Shown here: in pieces, positions 52,238 through 64,000 of the stretch | Numbering within the stretch: position 1 is the first letter of the stretch | How the letters are laid out: each line of letters begins with the position of its first letter | Assembly (NCBI RefSeq): GCF_000423905.1 | Contig: NZ_AUIW01000002.1 | Location: forward strand, 186,001 to 250,000 | DNA from: Thermus antranikianii DSM 12462 | Lineage (GTDB): Bacteria; Deinococcota; Deinococci; Deinococcales; Thermaceae | Direction: 5' to 3' | Length of the DNA stretch: 64,000 nucleotides | Translations under genes and position numbers: made by a program | The notes under the pieces: model-generated | The model's database searches: none | Told to the model about the DNA's origin: nothing | The model's input: the letters and a program-made list of their open reading frames with translations, nothing else

Positions 52238-53305
52238 TCAGTAGGGGAGGGGCCAGGTGCGGAAGTAGTTGCGGATCCTTCCCCAAAGACCCACCAATCC
52301 CAGGGGTTCCAGGATCAGAAAGGCCAGGATGAGGAGGCCGAAGACCACGTTGCGCCAGGCGGCCAAGGTGGCGGCGTACTGGGGGCCAAGGGATCCCACC
52401 AGGCTGTTTAAAACCTCAGGGATGAGGAGGATGAAGAAGGCTCCCAAAACCGCCCCCAGCACCGTGCCCGCTCCACCCACGATGACCATGGCCAGGTACT
52501 GGATGCTCACCGTGAGGGGGAAGTACTCGGGGGTTACCGCCTTGTAGAGCTGGGCCAGAAGCCCCCCGGCCACCCCGGCGTAGAAGGCGGAGAGGGCAAA
52601 GGCCAAGAGCTTTACCCGTACCAGGTCTACCCCCGCCACCCGGGCGGAGAGGTCGTTATCCCGCACGGCCATGAAGGCGCGGCCCGCCCGGGTCATGAGG
52701 AGGCGCTTGCCGTAAAAGAACAGGGGTAGGGCGAACACGAGCACCAGGTACCAAAGCCTCCCGGGGGTGTCCAGGACGAAACCGAGTAGCTCCGCAGGGG
52801 GCAGGGTACGCCCCCGGATACCTCCTGTGACCGCTTCCCAGTTTTTGAAGACGTAATCCGCCAGGAACTGGAAGGCCAGGGTGGCGATGGCCAGGTACAC
52901 CCCCTTGATGCGCAAGGAGGGAAGGCCAAGCACGAGGCCCAAAAGGGCGGCGATGCTTCCTCCGAGGAGGATGCCCAAGGGAGCCAAGGGGCCATAGAGG
53001 TGGCTTGCGGCGTAGGCTCCCACCCCCATGAAGGCGGCGTGGCCCAAGGAGATCTGCCCCGCACCCCCCACCAGGAGGTGGAGGCCCAAGGCGCTTAAGG
53101 CCCCGATGGTCACTAGGGTGGTCACGTACATGGGATAGGGGGGAAGCAAAAGGGGAAGAAGAAGGAGGAGAACCAGGAAAACCCCCAGGGCCAAACGCCC
53201 CAGGGGCGTGCTAGCATAGGCTTCGTCCTGCCGATAGGTTTCCCGCACCGCACGAGCAAAGCGGCGGCTAAAGGCGTCGGTGAGCTGTTTGGCAAGGCGG
53301 TACAT
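52238..53305 (-). CDS. livM: branched-chain-type ABC transporter permease LivM
   Basis: 355 residues, about eight to ten membrane helices, with the LivM loop GQISLGHAAFMGVGAYA near the N-terminal third and the EAA-like GRAFMAVRDNDLSARVAGVDLVRVKLLAFALSAFYAGVAGGL. A soluble N-terminal extension (1-35) is present. Last gene of the importer operon; it follows the acyl-CoA ligase by 1 bp. Confidence 0.93.
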   Translation of the reverse strand: MYRLAKQLTDAFSRRFARAVRETYRQDEAYASTPLGRLALGVFLVLLLLLPLLLPPYPMYVTTLVTIGALSALGLHLLVGGAGQISLGHAAFMGVGAYAASHLYGPLAPLGILLGGSIAALLGLVLGLPSLRIKGVYLAIATLAFQFLADYVFKNWEAVTGGIRGRTLPPAELLGFVLDTPGRLWYLVLVFALPLFFYGKRLLMTRAGRAFMAVRDNDLSARVAGVDLVRVKLLAFALSAFYAGVAGGLLAQLYKAVTPEYFPLTVSIQYLAMVIVGGAGTVLGAVLGAFFILLIPEVLNSLVGSLGPQYAATLAAWRNVVFGLLILAFLILEPLGLVGLWGRIRNYFRTWPLPY

Positions 53306-53306
53306 C

Positions 53307-55160
53307 CTAGACCTCCTGCACTTCCAAGGTGGCCTCGAGCCTCCCTTCCCCCTCGAGGTAGCGGATGGGGAGCACCACCTCCACCCGTCCCCCCTCCCCG
53401 TAGAGGGCCTGGATCACCGGGCCGTAGCGGGCTTCCACCACCTGGCGCCGCACCTTGCGGGTGCGGGTGATTTCCTCGTCGTCGGGGTGGAGTTCCTTGG
53501 GGAGGATGGCGAAGCGTTGGATCTTGAGCTTGTCGGGAAGGGTTTTGTTCACCATGCGGATTTCCTCGGCAATCAGGGCCTTGACCTCGGGCCTTTCCGT
53601 GAGGGACAGGTAAGTGGTAAAGGGGATGCCCCGTTTCCTGGCCCAGTTCTGCACGTTTTCCGGGTCCAGCTCGATGAGGGCGGTGACAAAGGGTCTTCCG
53701 TGTCCAAGCACCACAGCCTCGCGAATATAGGGGGAGTATTTCAGACGGTTTTCCAGAAATTGCGGGGCAAAGCGGGTCCCGTCCGCAAGGGCGCCTACCT
53801 CCTTCACCCGGCCCAGGATGACCAGATGCCCCCGCTCGTCAAAGAAGCCCGCATCCCCGGTGCGGAAAAAGCCATCCTCGGTGAAGCTCTCCGCGGTGGC
53901 CTTTTCCTGGCGGAAATAACCCTGGAAGACCTGGGGTCCTTTCACCAGGATCTCCCCCTCCTCGCTGATGCGCACCTCCGTGTGGGGGAGCGGGGGACCC
54001 ACGGTTTCCGGAGGGGCATCCCCGGTGGCGTGGGCGGTGGTGGCGGCGGCGGTTTCCGACTGGCCGTAGACCTGGCGGATGTCCAGGCCTAAGGCGCGGA
54101 AGAAGGTGAACACCTCTGGGCCCAAAGGGGCTCCCCCGGTGACGGCGATGCGGCAGGCGGCAAGGCCCAGCCTGGCCCTGAGGGGCCTGGCGATCAGGGG
54201 ATAGAAGAGGGCCCGCTTGAGGTTGAGCCAAAGGCCCACCCTTTCCCCCCGGAACTCCCGCCTCGCCCCTTCCAGGAGGGCTCCCATCCCCACCCGGTAA
54301 AAGAAGGCCTTTAGAGGGTCGGCGTCCGCCATGCGGCTTTGGATGAGGCTGGCCATATCCTCCCAAAGCCTGGGCGGGGCCAGGAAGAAGTCGGGCTGGA
54401 CCTCCTTAAGGTCTTCCCGGAGGGTGGTGGGGTCCTCGGGAAAGTGCACGGTGGAGCCTTCTACCAGGCTCTGCACCACGGTGAGCATCTGCTCCCCGAT
54501 CCAAGGAAGGGGTAGATAGCTGAAGACCCAGGCTCCCTTCTGGAACCCTAGGGCTTGGCCCACGGCAAAGTGGCCGGCGAGAAGGTTCTGGTGAGAAAGC
54601 ATGGCCAGCTTGCTCCTTCCCGTGGTGCCCGAGGTGGGGGCGAGGAGGGCGGTTTCCTCGGGGCGGCGCTTTTTTAGAGCCTCTTCCCCCACCTTGGGAT
54701 CCCCGAAGGCCTGGCTAAACCGGAGCACCTTGCCCTGGAAGTGGCGGGACATTCCCGCTTCCTCCCAGACTAGGACGAAGTCCACCAGGTGCAGATGGGG
54801 GTAGACCTTGTCCAGCTGCTCCTCGTCGGAAACCACGATGCCCTTGGCCCCGGTGAACTCCAGGAAGTAGCCCACCTCCTCGGGCATGGCGTCCGCGTAG
54901 ATGCCCATGGGAAGGGCCCCTAAGGTCTGGGCGGCCAGCTCGGCCTCCACCCACTCGGGGGCGTTATGCCCCAGGATGGCCAGGACCTCCCCTTCCCGAA
55001 GGCCCAAGGCCCAAAGCCCCCCTGCGAGGCTGAGGGTACGCTCCAGAAGCTCCTTCCAGGAGGTTTTCTGCCAGACCCCAAGCCGCTTCACCCGTAAAGC
55101 GGGGGCATGGGGCCTTTCCTTGGCGTGGTGGTACAGGTAGGCAAGCAGCGTTCCTTCCAT
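53307..55160 (-). CDS. long-chain acyl-CoA synthetase inside the liv operon
   Basis: 617 residues, AMP-forming. P-loop LLAPTSGTTGRSKLAMLSHQN (about 185-205), VYGQSETAAATTAHATGD, FFRTGDAGFFDERGHLVILGRVKE and a C-terminal TRKVRRQVVEARY. The insert pattern resembles long-chain (FadD15-type) ligases. It sits between livM and livG, so the carboxylic acid imported by this transporter is probably made into its CoA thioester at once. The imported acid may be aromatic or fatty rather than a branched-chain amino acid; that is inference. Confidence 0.9.
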   Translation of the reverse strand: MEGTLLAYLYHHAKERPHAPALRVKRLGVWQKTSWKELLERTLSLAGGLWALGLREGEVLAILGHNAPEWVEAELAAQTLGALPMGIYADAMPEEVGYFLEFTGAKGIVVSDEEQLDKVYPHLHLVDFVLVWEEAGMSRHFQGKVLRFSQAFGDPKVGEEALKKRRPEETALLAPTSGTTGRSKLAMLSHQNLLAGHFAVGQALGFQKGAWVFSYLPLPWIGEQMLTVVQSLVEGSTVHFPEDPTTLREDLKEVQPDFFLAPPRLWEDMASLIQSRMADADPLKAFFYRVGMGALLEGARREFRGERVGLWLNLKRALFYPLIARPLRARLGLAACRIAVTGGAPLGPEVFTFFRALGLDIRQVYGQSETAAATTAHATGDAPPETVGPPLPHTEVRISEEGEILVKGPQVFQGYFRQEKATAESFTEDGFFRTGDAGFFDERGHLVILGRVKEVGALADGTRFAPQFLENRLKYSPYIREAVVLGHGRPFVTALIELDPENVQNWARKRGIPFTTYLSLTERPEVKALIAEEIRMVNKTLPDKLKIQRFAILPKELHPDDEEITRTRKVRRQVVEARYGPVIQALYGEGGRVEVVLPIRYLEGEGRLEATLEVQEV

Positions 55161-55166
55161 AGTGCC

Positions 55167-55916
55167 TCAAACCTGCCCCAGATAGGCTTCCGCCACCTTG
55201 GGATCCTGGCGCACCCCCTGCGGGGGGCCATGGTAGAGAACCTCCCCGTAGGAGAGGACCAGGACCCTATCGGAAAGCTCCAAGACCGCCCTTAGGTCGT
55301 GTTCCACCCAGAGGAGGGTTACCCCCCATTCCTCACGGGCGTCCAGGAGGAAGCGGGCGAGGTCTTGCTTTTCCTCCAGGGAAAGCCCGGCCATAGGCTC
55401 GTCCAGAAGGAGGAGCTTGGGCCTGCTGGCCAGGGCCCGGGCCACCTCCACCCGCTTCTGCAGGCCGTAGGGAAGCATCCCGGCGGGGGCGTGGCGGAAG
55501 GGGGAGAGGTGGAGGTAGTCCAGGACCTCCTCGGCCCAGGCTCTAAGCTGCCATTCCCGTTCGGCCCGGGGTAGGGCGAGAGGGTAGGAGGAGAGGGCCA
55601 GCTCGGCTCCCAGTTTTACGTTGTCCAAAACGCTCATGCCCCGGAAGATCTCCAATCCCTGGAAGGTGCGTCCGAGGCCCATGCGGGCCCTTTCCTGGGG
55701 GCTTTTCCCCCGGAGGTTTTGGCCCAGGAAGATCACCTCGCCCTTATCGGGCTCGTACACCCCGGAAAGCACGTTCAGGAGGGTGGTTTTTCCGGCGCCG
55801 TTGGGTCCGATGACCGCGAAGAACTCGCCCTCGGCCACGCTGAACTCCACCCCCACCAAGGCCTTTACCCCTTTGAAGGAGAGGTGGAGGTTTCTAGCCT
55901 CTAGGATGAGGCCCAT
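55167..55916 (-). CDS. livG: ABC transporter ATPase LivG
   Basis: 249 residues. Walker A GPNGAGKTTL, signature here within YGLQKRVEVARALASRPKLLLLDEPMAGLS (LSGG replaced by YGLQKR, as is usual in LivG), Walker B LLLLDEP, His switch VEHDLRAV. TTAGGAGGCAGCA precedes ATG 55916. The 130-bp gap to livF shows no gene. Confidence 0.96.
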   Translation of the reverse strand: MGLILEARNLHLSFKGVKALVGVEFSVAEGEFFAVIGPNGAGKTTLLNVLSGVYEPDKGEVIFLGQNLRGKSPQERARMGLGRTFQGLEIFRGMSVLDNVKLGAELALSSYPLALPRAEREWQLRAWAEEVLDYLHLSPFRHAPAGMLPYGLQKRVEVARALASRPKLLLLDEPMAGLSLEEKQDLARFLLDAREEWGVTLLWVEHDLRAVLELSDRVLVLSYGEVLYHGPPQGVRQDPKVAEAYLGQV

Positions 55917-56046
55917 TGCTGCCTCCTAAAGATGGCGTATTGTGCCCCTACGCTTCCGCCCTCTGCCTTTGGGGCAGGAAGGGGGCTTGGCCTTGGGTCG
56001 TGCTTGCCGCCTGCAAGGTGATCCAGCGCTTGGGGTATCACCGGGC

Positions 56047-56826
56047 TCACACCCACCGCTTCCTCCTTCGGTAACGCTTGGCCTGGCGGAAACCCACCTC
56101 CTCCTTGCCCAGGTAGAACTCCATCACATCCTGGTCCTCCTGGGCGGCCTTGGCGTCCCCCTCAAACACCACTCGGCCCCGCTCTAGTACATAGACTCGG
56201 TCCACGATTGAGAGGGCAGCCCGCGCATTCTGCTCCACCAGTAGGAGACTCAGGTTCTTCTCGCGCCTTAGGGTGTCGAGGGTGCGCATCACTTCCTCCA
56301 CCAGCTTGGGGGCTAGGCCCAATGAAGGCTCGTCCACCACCAGCACCTTGGGCCGGGTGAGGAGGGCCATGCCCAAGAGAAGCATCTGCTGTTCGCCCCC
56401 GGAAAGGTAGCCAGCCTGCTCGTGGCGCCTTTCGTAGAGCCGGGGGAAACGGGCGAAAACCTCCTCCATGCCTTCCTTAAGCTCCCGGGGAGAGAGGCGG
56501 TGGCCGGCGGCCACCAGGTTCTCCACGGGGGTCAGGTAGCGGAAGAGGGGACGCCCCTCGAGGACCGCGGTGAGCCCCAGACCCGTGATGCGCGCGGGAT
56601 CCAGGTGGGTGGCTTCCTGGTCGAACAGGCGCACGTGCCCGTCCAGCACCCTTCCCTCAAACTTGGGAAGGAGGCCGGCCACCGCCCGCACCAAGGAGCT
56701 CTTGCCAGCTCCATTGGGCCCAAGGAGGGCCACCGCCTCCCCCTCCCTAACCTCCAGGGACACCCCATCCAGGGCCAGGATCACTCCCCGGTAGACCACC
56801 TTGAGGTTTTCTACAGACAGGACCAT
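56047..56826 (-). CDS. livF: ABC transporter ATPase LivF
   Basis: About 259 residues from ATG 56826, which has AGAGGG upstream; ATG 56859 would add 11. Walker A GPNGAGKSS, signature YLSGGEQQMLLLGMALLTRPKVLVVDEPSLGLAP, switch LLVEQNARAAL. Second ATPase of the importer. A CCTGGC/GCCAGG hairpin (56894) separates it from livH. Confidence 0.94.
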   Translation of the reverse strand: MVLSVENLKVVYRGVILALDGVSLEVREGEAVALLGPNGAGKSSLVRAVAGLLPKFEGRVLDGHVRLFDQEATHLDPARITGLGLTAVLEGRPLFRYLTPVENLVAAGHRLSPRELKEGMEEVFARFPRLYERRHEQAGYLSGGEQQMLLLGMALLTRPKVLVVDEPSLGLAPKLVEEVMRTLDTLRREKNLSLLLVEQNARAALSIVDRVYVLERGRVVFEGDAKAAQEDQDVMEFYLGKEEVGFRQAKRYRRRKRWV

Positions 56827-56893
56827 GCCGTTTCCCTCTGCGTCTTTTCGCTCGGCCATGGGGCCTGGAGGAAGCCTCTATCGGAGCCTTCTT

Positions 56894-56908
56894 CCTGGCA
56901 AAGCCAGG
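56894..56908. repeat. short hairpin related to the intergenic repeats
   Basis: CCTGGC-AAA-GCCAGG followed by GTG; on the minus strand CACCCTGGC-TTT-GCCAGG, like the hairpins of 11568, 28057 and 47468. Between livH and livF. Confidence 0.45.
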
Positions 56909-56919
56909 GTGAAGGGGTA

Positions 56920-57795
56920 TCACACCCGCTCAATCTGCCGCTCACCCAGTAGGCCATAGGGACGCACCAGAAGCACCAGGAGTACCACCACGAAGGGCAA
57001 GGCCTCGGTGAAGCCGGGGAGGATGGGTTCCAGGTAGCGTTGGGAAAGGGCCTCGAGGATCCCCAGAATAAAGCCTGCCAAAAGGGCCCCACCCACCGAG
57101 TCCAACCCGCCGAGGATGGCCACGGGGAAGACCTTTAGTCCCAGGAAGACCAAGTTGTGCCCTACCCCGCTGGCCACGGCCAGAAGAGCTCCCGCCAGGG
57201 TGGCCAGGAGGGCCGAGATCCCCCAGACCCCGGCCAGGATCCGGGCCGTGGGGATCCCCAAGGCCAAGGCGGCCACCTCCCTTTCGGAGATGGCCCGTAC
57301 CAGGATCCCGTACCGGCTTCTCCTAAGGAGCCAGAGAAGGATGAGGCCCAGGGGCAGGGCCAGGAGCAGGTTCCATAGGGCCCTGGAGGGTACGAACACC
57401 TCCCCCACCTGGAAACCGAGCTGGGGGAGTTCCCCTCTGAGGTACTTGAGGTCCGGACCCCAGACCAGCTGGACCCCCCCGTCCAGGGCTGCGGCCAATC
57501 CGATGGTGGCCATGATTACCGCCACCACGCTCCGCCCTAGAAGGGGCCGCACGAAGCCCCGCTCCACCAGGAGGCCGAAGAGAAAGGCCACGGGTAGGGC
57601 GGCCAGCATGGCCAGGGGAAGGGGCAGGAAAAGGGCAAAGGTGTAGGTGAGGTAAGCCCCCACCAGCAGGAACTCGCCTATGGCGAAGTTCACCACGCTG
57701 GTGGCCCGGTAGACCAGGACGAACCCCAGGGCGAGGAGGCCGTAAAGAGCTCCGTTGGCTAGGCCACCGATGAGATAGGGTAAAAGGTCAGACAT
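56920..57795 (-). CDS. livH: branched-chain-type ABC transporter permease LivH
   Basis: 291 residues, about eight helices, with LIGGLANGALYGLLALGFVLVYRATSVVNFAIGEFLLVGAY at the N-terminus, the classic LivH opening, and SEREVAALALGIPTARILAGVWGISALLATLAGALLA as the coupling loop. It partners LivM. It follows the binding-protein gene after a hairpin. Confidence 0.95.
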   Translation of the reverse strand: MSDLLPYLIGGLANGALYGLLALGFVLVYRATSVVNFAIGEFLLVGAYLTYTFALFLPLPLAMLAALPVAFLFGLLVERGFVRPLLGRSVVAVIMATIGLAAALDGGVQLVWGPDLKYLRGELPQLGFQVGEVFVPSRALWNLLLALPLGLILLWLLRRSRYGILVRAISEREVAALALGIPTARILAGVWGISALLATLAGALLAVASGVGHNLVFLGLKVFPVAILGGLDSVGGALLAGFILGILEALSQRYLEPILPGFTEALPFVVVLLVLLVRPYGLLGERQIERV

Positions 57796-57809
57796 AGGTT
57801 CTTCAAGAG

Positions 57810-57838
57810 CACTCCCGCCTGTTTCCAGCCCGGGAGTG
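57810..57838 (-). terminator. hairpin between the binding protein and livH
   Basis: CACTCCCG (57810-57817) and CGGGAGTG (57831-57838), 13-nt loop, 9 bp after the binding-protein stop. It probably lets the binding protein be made in excess over the membrane parts. Confidence 0.5.
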
Positions 57839-57846
57839 GATTGGGG

Positions 57847-59031
57847 CTAAGCCAGCCTGATCCAGTCGGTGATGGCGTTGAAACGGCCGTCCCTTACGCT
57901 AGCCCGATAGAGCTTGGTGTAGGGAAGGCGGTGATTGACAAACCGGTAGCCCAAGTTGAGGCCAAGCCCGTTGTAGTCTTCCATTTTTTCCAGGTACTCC
58001 ACCACCCCGGCCCGGGTGAGCTTGCCCGCTCCCGCCGCCCGGCGCATGGCTTCGGCGATAGCCAGGACCACCGCCAGGCTGCCCATGTAGTAGGTGGGGC
58101 GGTAGGAGATGTCCCGGCCCTTCTTCTGACGGAATTTCCGCATCTCGTCCACTGCGGGCACCAGGGTGTCGTACCAGTAGGCGTTGTGGTATGTGACGGT
58201 GAAACCCTCGGCGGCAGGGCCCGCCCGCTGGATGAGGGCCAGTTCCGCGGAGTAGTAGGTGCCCATGAACTGGGCCCTTAGGCCCTGCTCCCGTGCGGTG
58301 CGGAGGATCAGGGGTTCGGCGGAAAGGGCATAGCCCTGAAGGATTACGAAGTCGGGGTTGGCCCGCCGGAGGTTGAGGACCACGGGGGTGGCGTCGGTGA
58401 AGGCCGGGGGCGTCACCTCCTCGTGGACCACCTCCATGCCAAGGGCCTTGGCCCTTTCCTTGGCGTAGGGGATGGGGTCGCGGCCGAACTCGGTGTTGGA
58501 GTAGACCAAAGCGATCTTAGCCCGGCCCTTTTGCAGGCGGATTTGCCGGAGGAGGGCCTCCATCATGTCGTTGTAAGTGGGGCCGAAGACGAAGATGGTG
58601 GGGTAGGTTTTGGGGTCGGCTAGTTCGTTGGAGAAGCTGGTGGCGGAGTAGGGAAGGCCCATGCGGGCGATTTCCGGCGCCAAGGCCTTGGAAAGACCGG
58701 TGGAGTCCCCGTATACAAAGAGGAGCTCATCGGGACGCTCCCGGGATACCACCCGGTTGAAGGCGGCGGTCCCCTTGGCCACGTCGTACCCCGTGTCCTC
58801 TAGGATGAGCTCCAGCTTGCGGCCCCCAATGCCTCCTTGGACCTCGTTGACGTAGTCCACCCCGTCCACGAACCCCTCCCGGCCCGCATTGCCGGCAAAG
58901 GCGAAGGGCCCCGTCAAGGGCAGAAGGGCGGCCAGCTTTACCGGCCTGGCCTGGGCAGTGGCGAAGTAGGGCATACCCAGGGCCGCCAACGAACCTATAC
59001 CCAGCTTCCTTAAAAACTCCCTACGCTTCAT
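57847..59031 (-). CDS. livJ: periplasmic substrate-binding protein of the Liv-type importer
   Basis: About 394 residues from ATG 59031 (AAAGGAGG upstream). The N-terminus KRREFLRKLGIGSLAALGMPYFATA carries a twin-arginine Tat signal, so it is exported folded. The rest is the LivJ/type I periplasmic binding fold: VKLAALLPLTGPFAFAGNAGREGFVDGVDYVNEVQGGIGGRKLELILED. This branch usually binds aromatic or short organic acids as well as branched-chain amino acids. First gene of the operon. Confidence 0.93.
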   Translation of the reverse strand: MKRREFLRKLGIGSLAALGMPYFATAQARPVKLAALLPLTGPFAFAGNAGREGFVDGVDYVNEVQGGIGGRKLELILEDTGYDVAKGTAAFNRVVSRERPDELLFVYGDSTGLSKALAPEIARMGLPYSATSFSNELADPKTYPTIFVFGPTYNDMMEALLRQIRLQKGRAKIALVYSNTEFGRDPIPYAKERAKALGMEVVHEEVTPPAFTDATPVVLNLRRANPDFVILQGYALSAEPLILRTAREQGLRAQFMGTYYSAELALIQRAGPAAEGFTVTYHNAYWYDTLVPAVDEMRKFRQKKGRDISYRPTYYMGSLAVVLAIAEAMRRAAGAGKLTRAGVVEYLEKMEDYNGLGLNLGYRFVNHRLPYTKLYRASVRDGRFNAITDWIRLA

Positions 59032-59180
59032 TGTGTGCCTCCTTTCCGGTTGTGCTTGGTGCAAAGATACCATGACCGCCTTCCGTCGGCAAGTCCCGGG
59101 ACCTTGCCCCGTAGCTGACGGGCTGGAGATGCGGCCCTTTCCATCTGAGAGGCGCCGGGGATGCCGGTGCCCGTTCCCTG

Positions 59181-59196
59181 CCAACCGGTCGGTTAG
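59181..59196. promoter_or_regulatory. TetR-type operator upstream of the liv operon
   Basis: CCAACCGGTCGGTTAG; reverse CTAACCGACCGGTTGG. It agrees well with the TACCGACCGNTNGGTN consensus I recall for the T. thermophilus TetR regulator PfmR (phenylacetate and fatty acid metabolism). It covers the expected transcription start of the promoter at 59201, so binding would repress. Confidence 0.6.
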
Positions 59197-59200
59197 TAGT

Positions 59201-59228
59201 ATTTTACAGCCCTTGGGCTTCCCGTCAA
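59201..59228 (-). promoter_or_regulatory. promoter of the liv operon
   Basis: Minus strand TTGACG (59228-59223), 16-nt spacer, TAAAAT (59206-59201). The best sigma-A match in the window. The 302-bp gap 59032-59333 otherwise holds only the operator and a ~160-nt leader. Confidence 0.7.
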
Positions 59229-59333
59229 GGGTGGGGTGCCTTAAGGCGGCGACGCCGCTCCTGAGGGTTCTCCCTAGGGCTTCCTTAGGGGATGGGTGGT
59301 CCTGGGTTGGGACCGAGGCCCTAGGATGGGATC

Positions 59334-62659
<3,326 letters not shown>

Positions 62660-62717
62660 GCATATCCTCCTCAACCGCCCCTAGCAGGGCGGGATAAACC
62701 GCCTCCATCCTATAAGG

Positions 62718-62730
62718 CCCTAGTCTAGGG
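62718..62730 (-). terminator. palindrome after the thioredoxin-fold gene
   Basis: CCCTAG-T-CTAGGG, directly beside the stop of the gene at 62732 and upstream of the epimerase. A weak terminator candidate. Confidence 0.3.
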
Positions 62731-62731
62731 A

Positions 62732-63298
62732 TTAGCCGATTTTGACCTCGGGCTCGTTTCCAGGCCGCCACTTGATGGTGCAGCCGATGGCGGGAGCCTC
62801 CTTAAGGGGTGGCTCCTCTCCCTTGAGCAAGGCTTCGATGGCGGCCTCGAGGTCGTGGGCCTGGACCTGTTCGGGGAACTTGGGGTTATCGTTTACCCGG
62901 CCGTGGTAGCGGAGGAGGCGCCTTTCGTCGAAGAGGAAGACCTCGGGGGTGCGCAAGGCGCGGTAGGCCTTGGCCACCTCCTGGCTCTCATCCAGTAGGT
63001 AGGGGAAGAAGATGCCGTGTTCCTTGGCGAACTCCACCATCTTCTCCGGGGCGTCGTCGGGGTAGCGTTCGTAATCGTTGGCGTTGATGCCCACGAAGGC
63101 CACCCGGCCCCGGTACTTCTCCGCCAGGCTCACGATCTCCTGGATGGAGCCCTTCACGTAGGGGCAGTGGTTGCACATGAAGATCACGGCCAGAAAGGGC
63201 TCCTGGAACTGGGAAAGCCGGTACCGTCCTCCCCGTGGATCGGGAAGCTCGGCGTCGATCAAGGGGCTTCCTAGGGGTAGCTCCGGGTACTGCAGCAT
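62732..63298 (-). CDS. thioredoxin-fold (AhpC/TSA-type) protein
   Basis: 188 residues. PEFDL-like opening [25 protein letters not shown], then [19 protein letters not shown] with the redox pair Cys42 and Cys45 (CNHC), and [21 protein letters not shown]. This CxxC peroxiredoxin-like/TlpA-like family is common in bacteria and is probably a disulfide reductase or peroxidase. A third Cys in AIGCTIKW near the C-terminus is typical of the family. No signal peptide, so cytoplasmic. Confidence 0.88.
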   Translation of the reverse strand: MLQYPELPLGSPLIDAELPDPRGGRYRLSQFQEPFLAVIFMCNHCPYVKGSIQEIVSLAEKYRGRVAFVGINANDYERYPDDAPEKMVEFAKEHGIFFPYLLDESQEVAKAYRALRTPEVFLFDERRLLRYHGRVNDNPKFPEQVQAHDLEAAIEALLKGEEPPLKEAPAIGCTIKWRPGNEPEVKIG

Positions 63299-63354
63299 GG
63301 CGTCATCTTACCGCAGGGCCCAGGTGGGGGACAATAAGTCCCCGGCGCTCCAGG

Positions 63355-63360
63355 TATCAT
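63355..63360 (+). promoter_or_regulatory. -10 box of the P-type ATPase (leaderless layout)
   Basis: TATCAT, 6 nt before ATG 63367; no ribosome-binding site. Confidence 0.45.
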
Positions 63361-63366
63361 GCCCCT

Positions 63367-64000
63367 ATGCGGGGGCTTACCTCACAGGAGGCGCAAAAAC
63401 GCTTGGTAGAATACGGCCCCAACGCCCTTCCGGAAAAACCCTCTGAACCCCTTTGGCAACGGTTCCTGCGCCAGTTTCAAAGCCCTCTCATCTACATCCT
63501 CCTCTTTGCCTTGGCGGTGGACCTGGGCCTTTGGCTCTATGAGGGAGCCCATGGGCTTCCCCTGGAGGCCTTGGCCATTCTGGCCATCCTGATCCTCAAC
63601 GCTACCCTGGGTACCCTGCAGGAGAAGCGCTCCGAGGAGGCCCTTAGGCGTCTTAAAGCCCTGGCGGAGCCCATGGCCTGGGTCCTCCGAGATGGTCGCT
63701 TCCAGCACCTCCCCAGCCGGGAGATCGTGCCCGGGGATGTGGTGCGCCTGGAGGCAGGGGACCGCATACCGGCAGATGGGGTGCTCCTGGAGGCCAGCGG
63801 GGTCTTGGTGGATGAAAGCCTCCTTACCGGGGAAAGCGTTCCGGTGGAGAAGAGGGTAAGGGACGAGGTCTTTTCCGGCACCCTGTTGGTGCGGGGAAGG
63901 GCCTTAATGGAGGTAAGCCGTACCGGCCTAAGGAGCGCCATGGGCCGCATCGCCGGGCTTCTGGCAGAGATGGAAGAGGAAAAAACTCCGCTGGAGCGGC
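63367..64000 (+). CDS. cation-transporting P-type ATPase, N-terminal part (runs off window)
   Basis: 211 codons are visible from ATG 63367 to the window end. MRGLTSQEAQKRLVEYGPNALPEK is the cation-ATPase N-terminal domain; TM1 and TM2 follow (SPLIYILLFALAVDLGLWLY, LEALAILAILILNATLGTLQEKRSEEALRRLK). The actuator domain has VPGDVVRLEAGDRIPADGVLLE and the dephosphorylation motif LLTGES. This is the PII/PIII type (Ca2+, Mg2+ or H+ ATPases), not a heavy-metal P1B pump, which would have CxxC domains. The DKTGT site lies beyond the edge, so the ion is open. Confidence 0.9.
   Translation, partial: MRGLTSQEAQKRLVEYGPNALPEKPSEPLWQRFLRQFQSPLIYILLFALAVDLGLWLYEGAHGLPLEALAILAILILNATLGTLQEKRSEEALRRLKALAEPMAWVLRDGRFQHLPSREIVPGDVVRLEAGDRIPADGVLLEASGVLVDESLLTGESVPVEKRVRDEVFSGTLLVRGRALMEVSRTGLRSAMGRIAGLLAEMEEEKTPLER

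Overview
The window is a stretch of a Thermus chromosome (Deinococcus-Thermus). The evidence is very high G+C coding with GAG/AAG/CTC/GCC-type codon choice, an 830-residue Taq-type DNA polymerase I, the 735-residue fused SecDF translocase subunit, the RNA polymerase factor Gfh1, a CzrB-type zinc exporter, and many start codons lying 6-7 nt after a TANNNT box without a ribosome-binding site (leaderless mRNAs). I see no rRNA, tRNA, CRISPR array or complete insertion sequence. One tmRNA gene and one FMN riboswitch are present.

Layout. 1-3453 (minus): a four-gene acyl-chain cluster (two alpha/beta hydrolases, an AMP-forming acyl ligase and a KASIII-like condensing enzyme). 3540-12561: an accessory island with two large BTAD-type ATPase regulators whose DNA-binding domain sits at opposite ends, a secreted TTHB210-like protein, a cupin, a visibly foreign lower-G+C O-methyltransferase and an exported protein of unknown role. 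12687-19003 (minus): rimP-nusA-ylxR-infB-(small ORF)-secDF. 19162-19508: ssrA, divergent from rimP. 19888-25092: FMN riboswitch, ribD-ribE-ribBA, then a von Willebrand A protein. 25423-27995 (minus): a thioesterase and the two methylmalonyl-CoA mutase subunits. 28249-31490 (minus): czrB, lysS, gfh1 and a Cys-rich protein. 31496-33723: a ~2.1 kb insert carrying a CopC-CopD copper protein, flanked by two 63-bp copies of the 3' end of dgkA. 33660-38017 (minus): dgkA, ybeY, phoH, a Pro-rich membrane protein, floA, nfeD. 38064-47461 (plus): aroE, yigZ, polA, glmM, rbfA, a thioesterase, a class III aminotransferase, rnr. 47585-49988 (minus): a Memo-like protein and cca. 49968-52237 (plus): coaE, an SDR, sufE, plsY. 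52238-59031 (minus): a Liv-type ABC importer with an embedded long-chain acyl-CoA ligase, under a strong promoter overlapped by a TetR-type palindrome. 59334-64000: an argininosuccinate-lyase-like enzyme, a TDT/SLAC1 transporter, a sugar-nucleotide epimerase, a thioredoxin-fold protein and a truncated P-type ATPase.

Most interesting signal: three promoters in the 3.4-7.8 kb accessory region share one architecture, a perfect heptamer repeated at 11-bp pitch (N4 between copies) followed by N9 and a -10 box, with no -35. This is the layout used by SARP/BTAD activators of actinobacteria, and the two genes encoding BTAD regulators lie beside them. Two of the three promoters also share a leader hairpin in which one base pair has changed by a compensatory double substitution. 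I propose a small SARP-like regulon in Thermus controlling the KASIII cluster, the TTHB210-like/cupin pair and the acquired methyltransferase. The second main signal is the copper-gene insert at the 3' end of dgkA, which looks like site-specific integration that restores the target gene.
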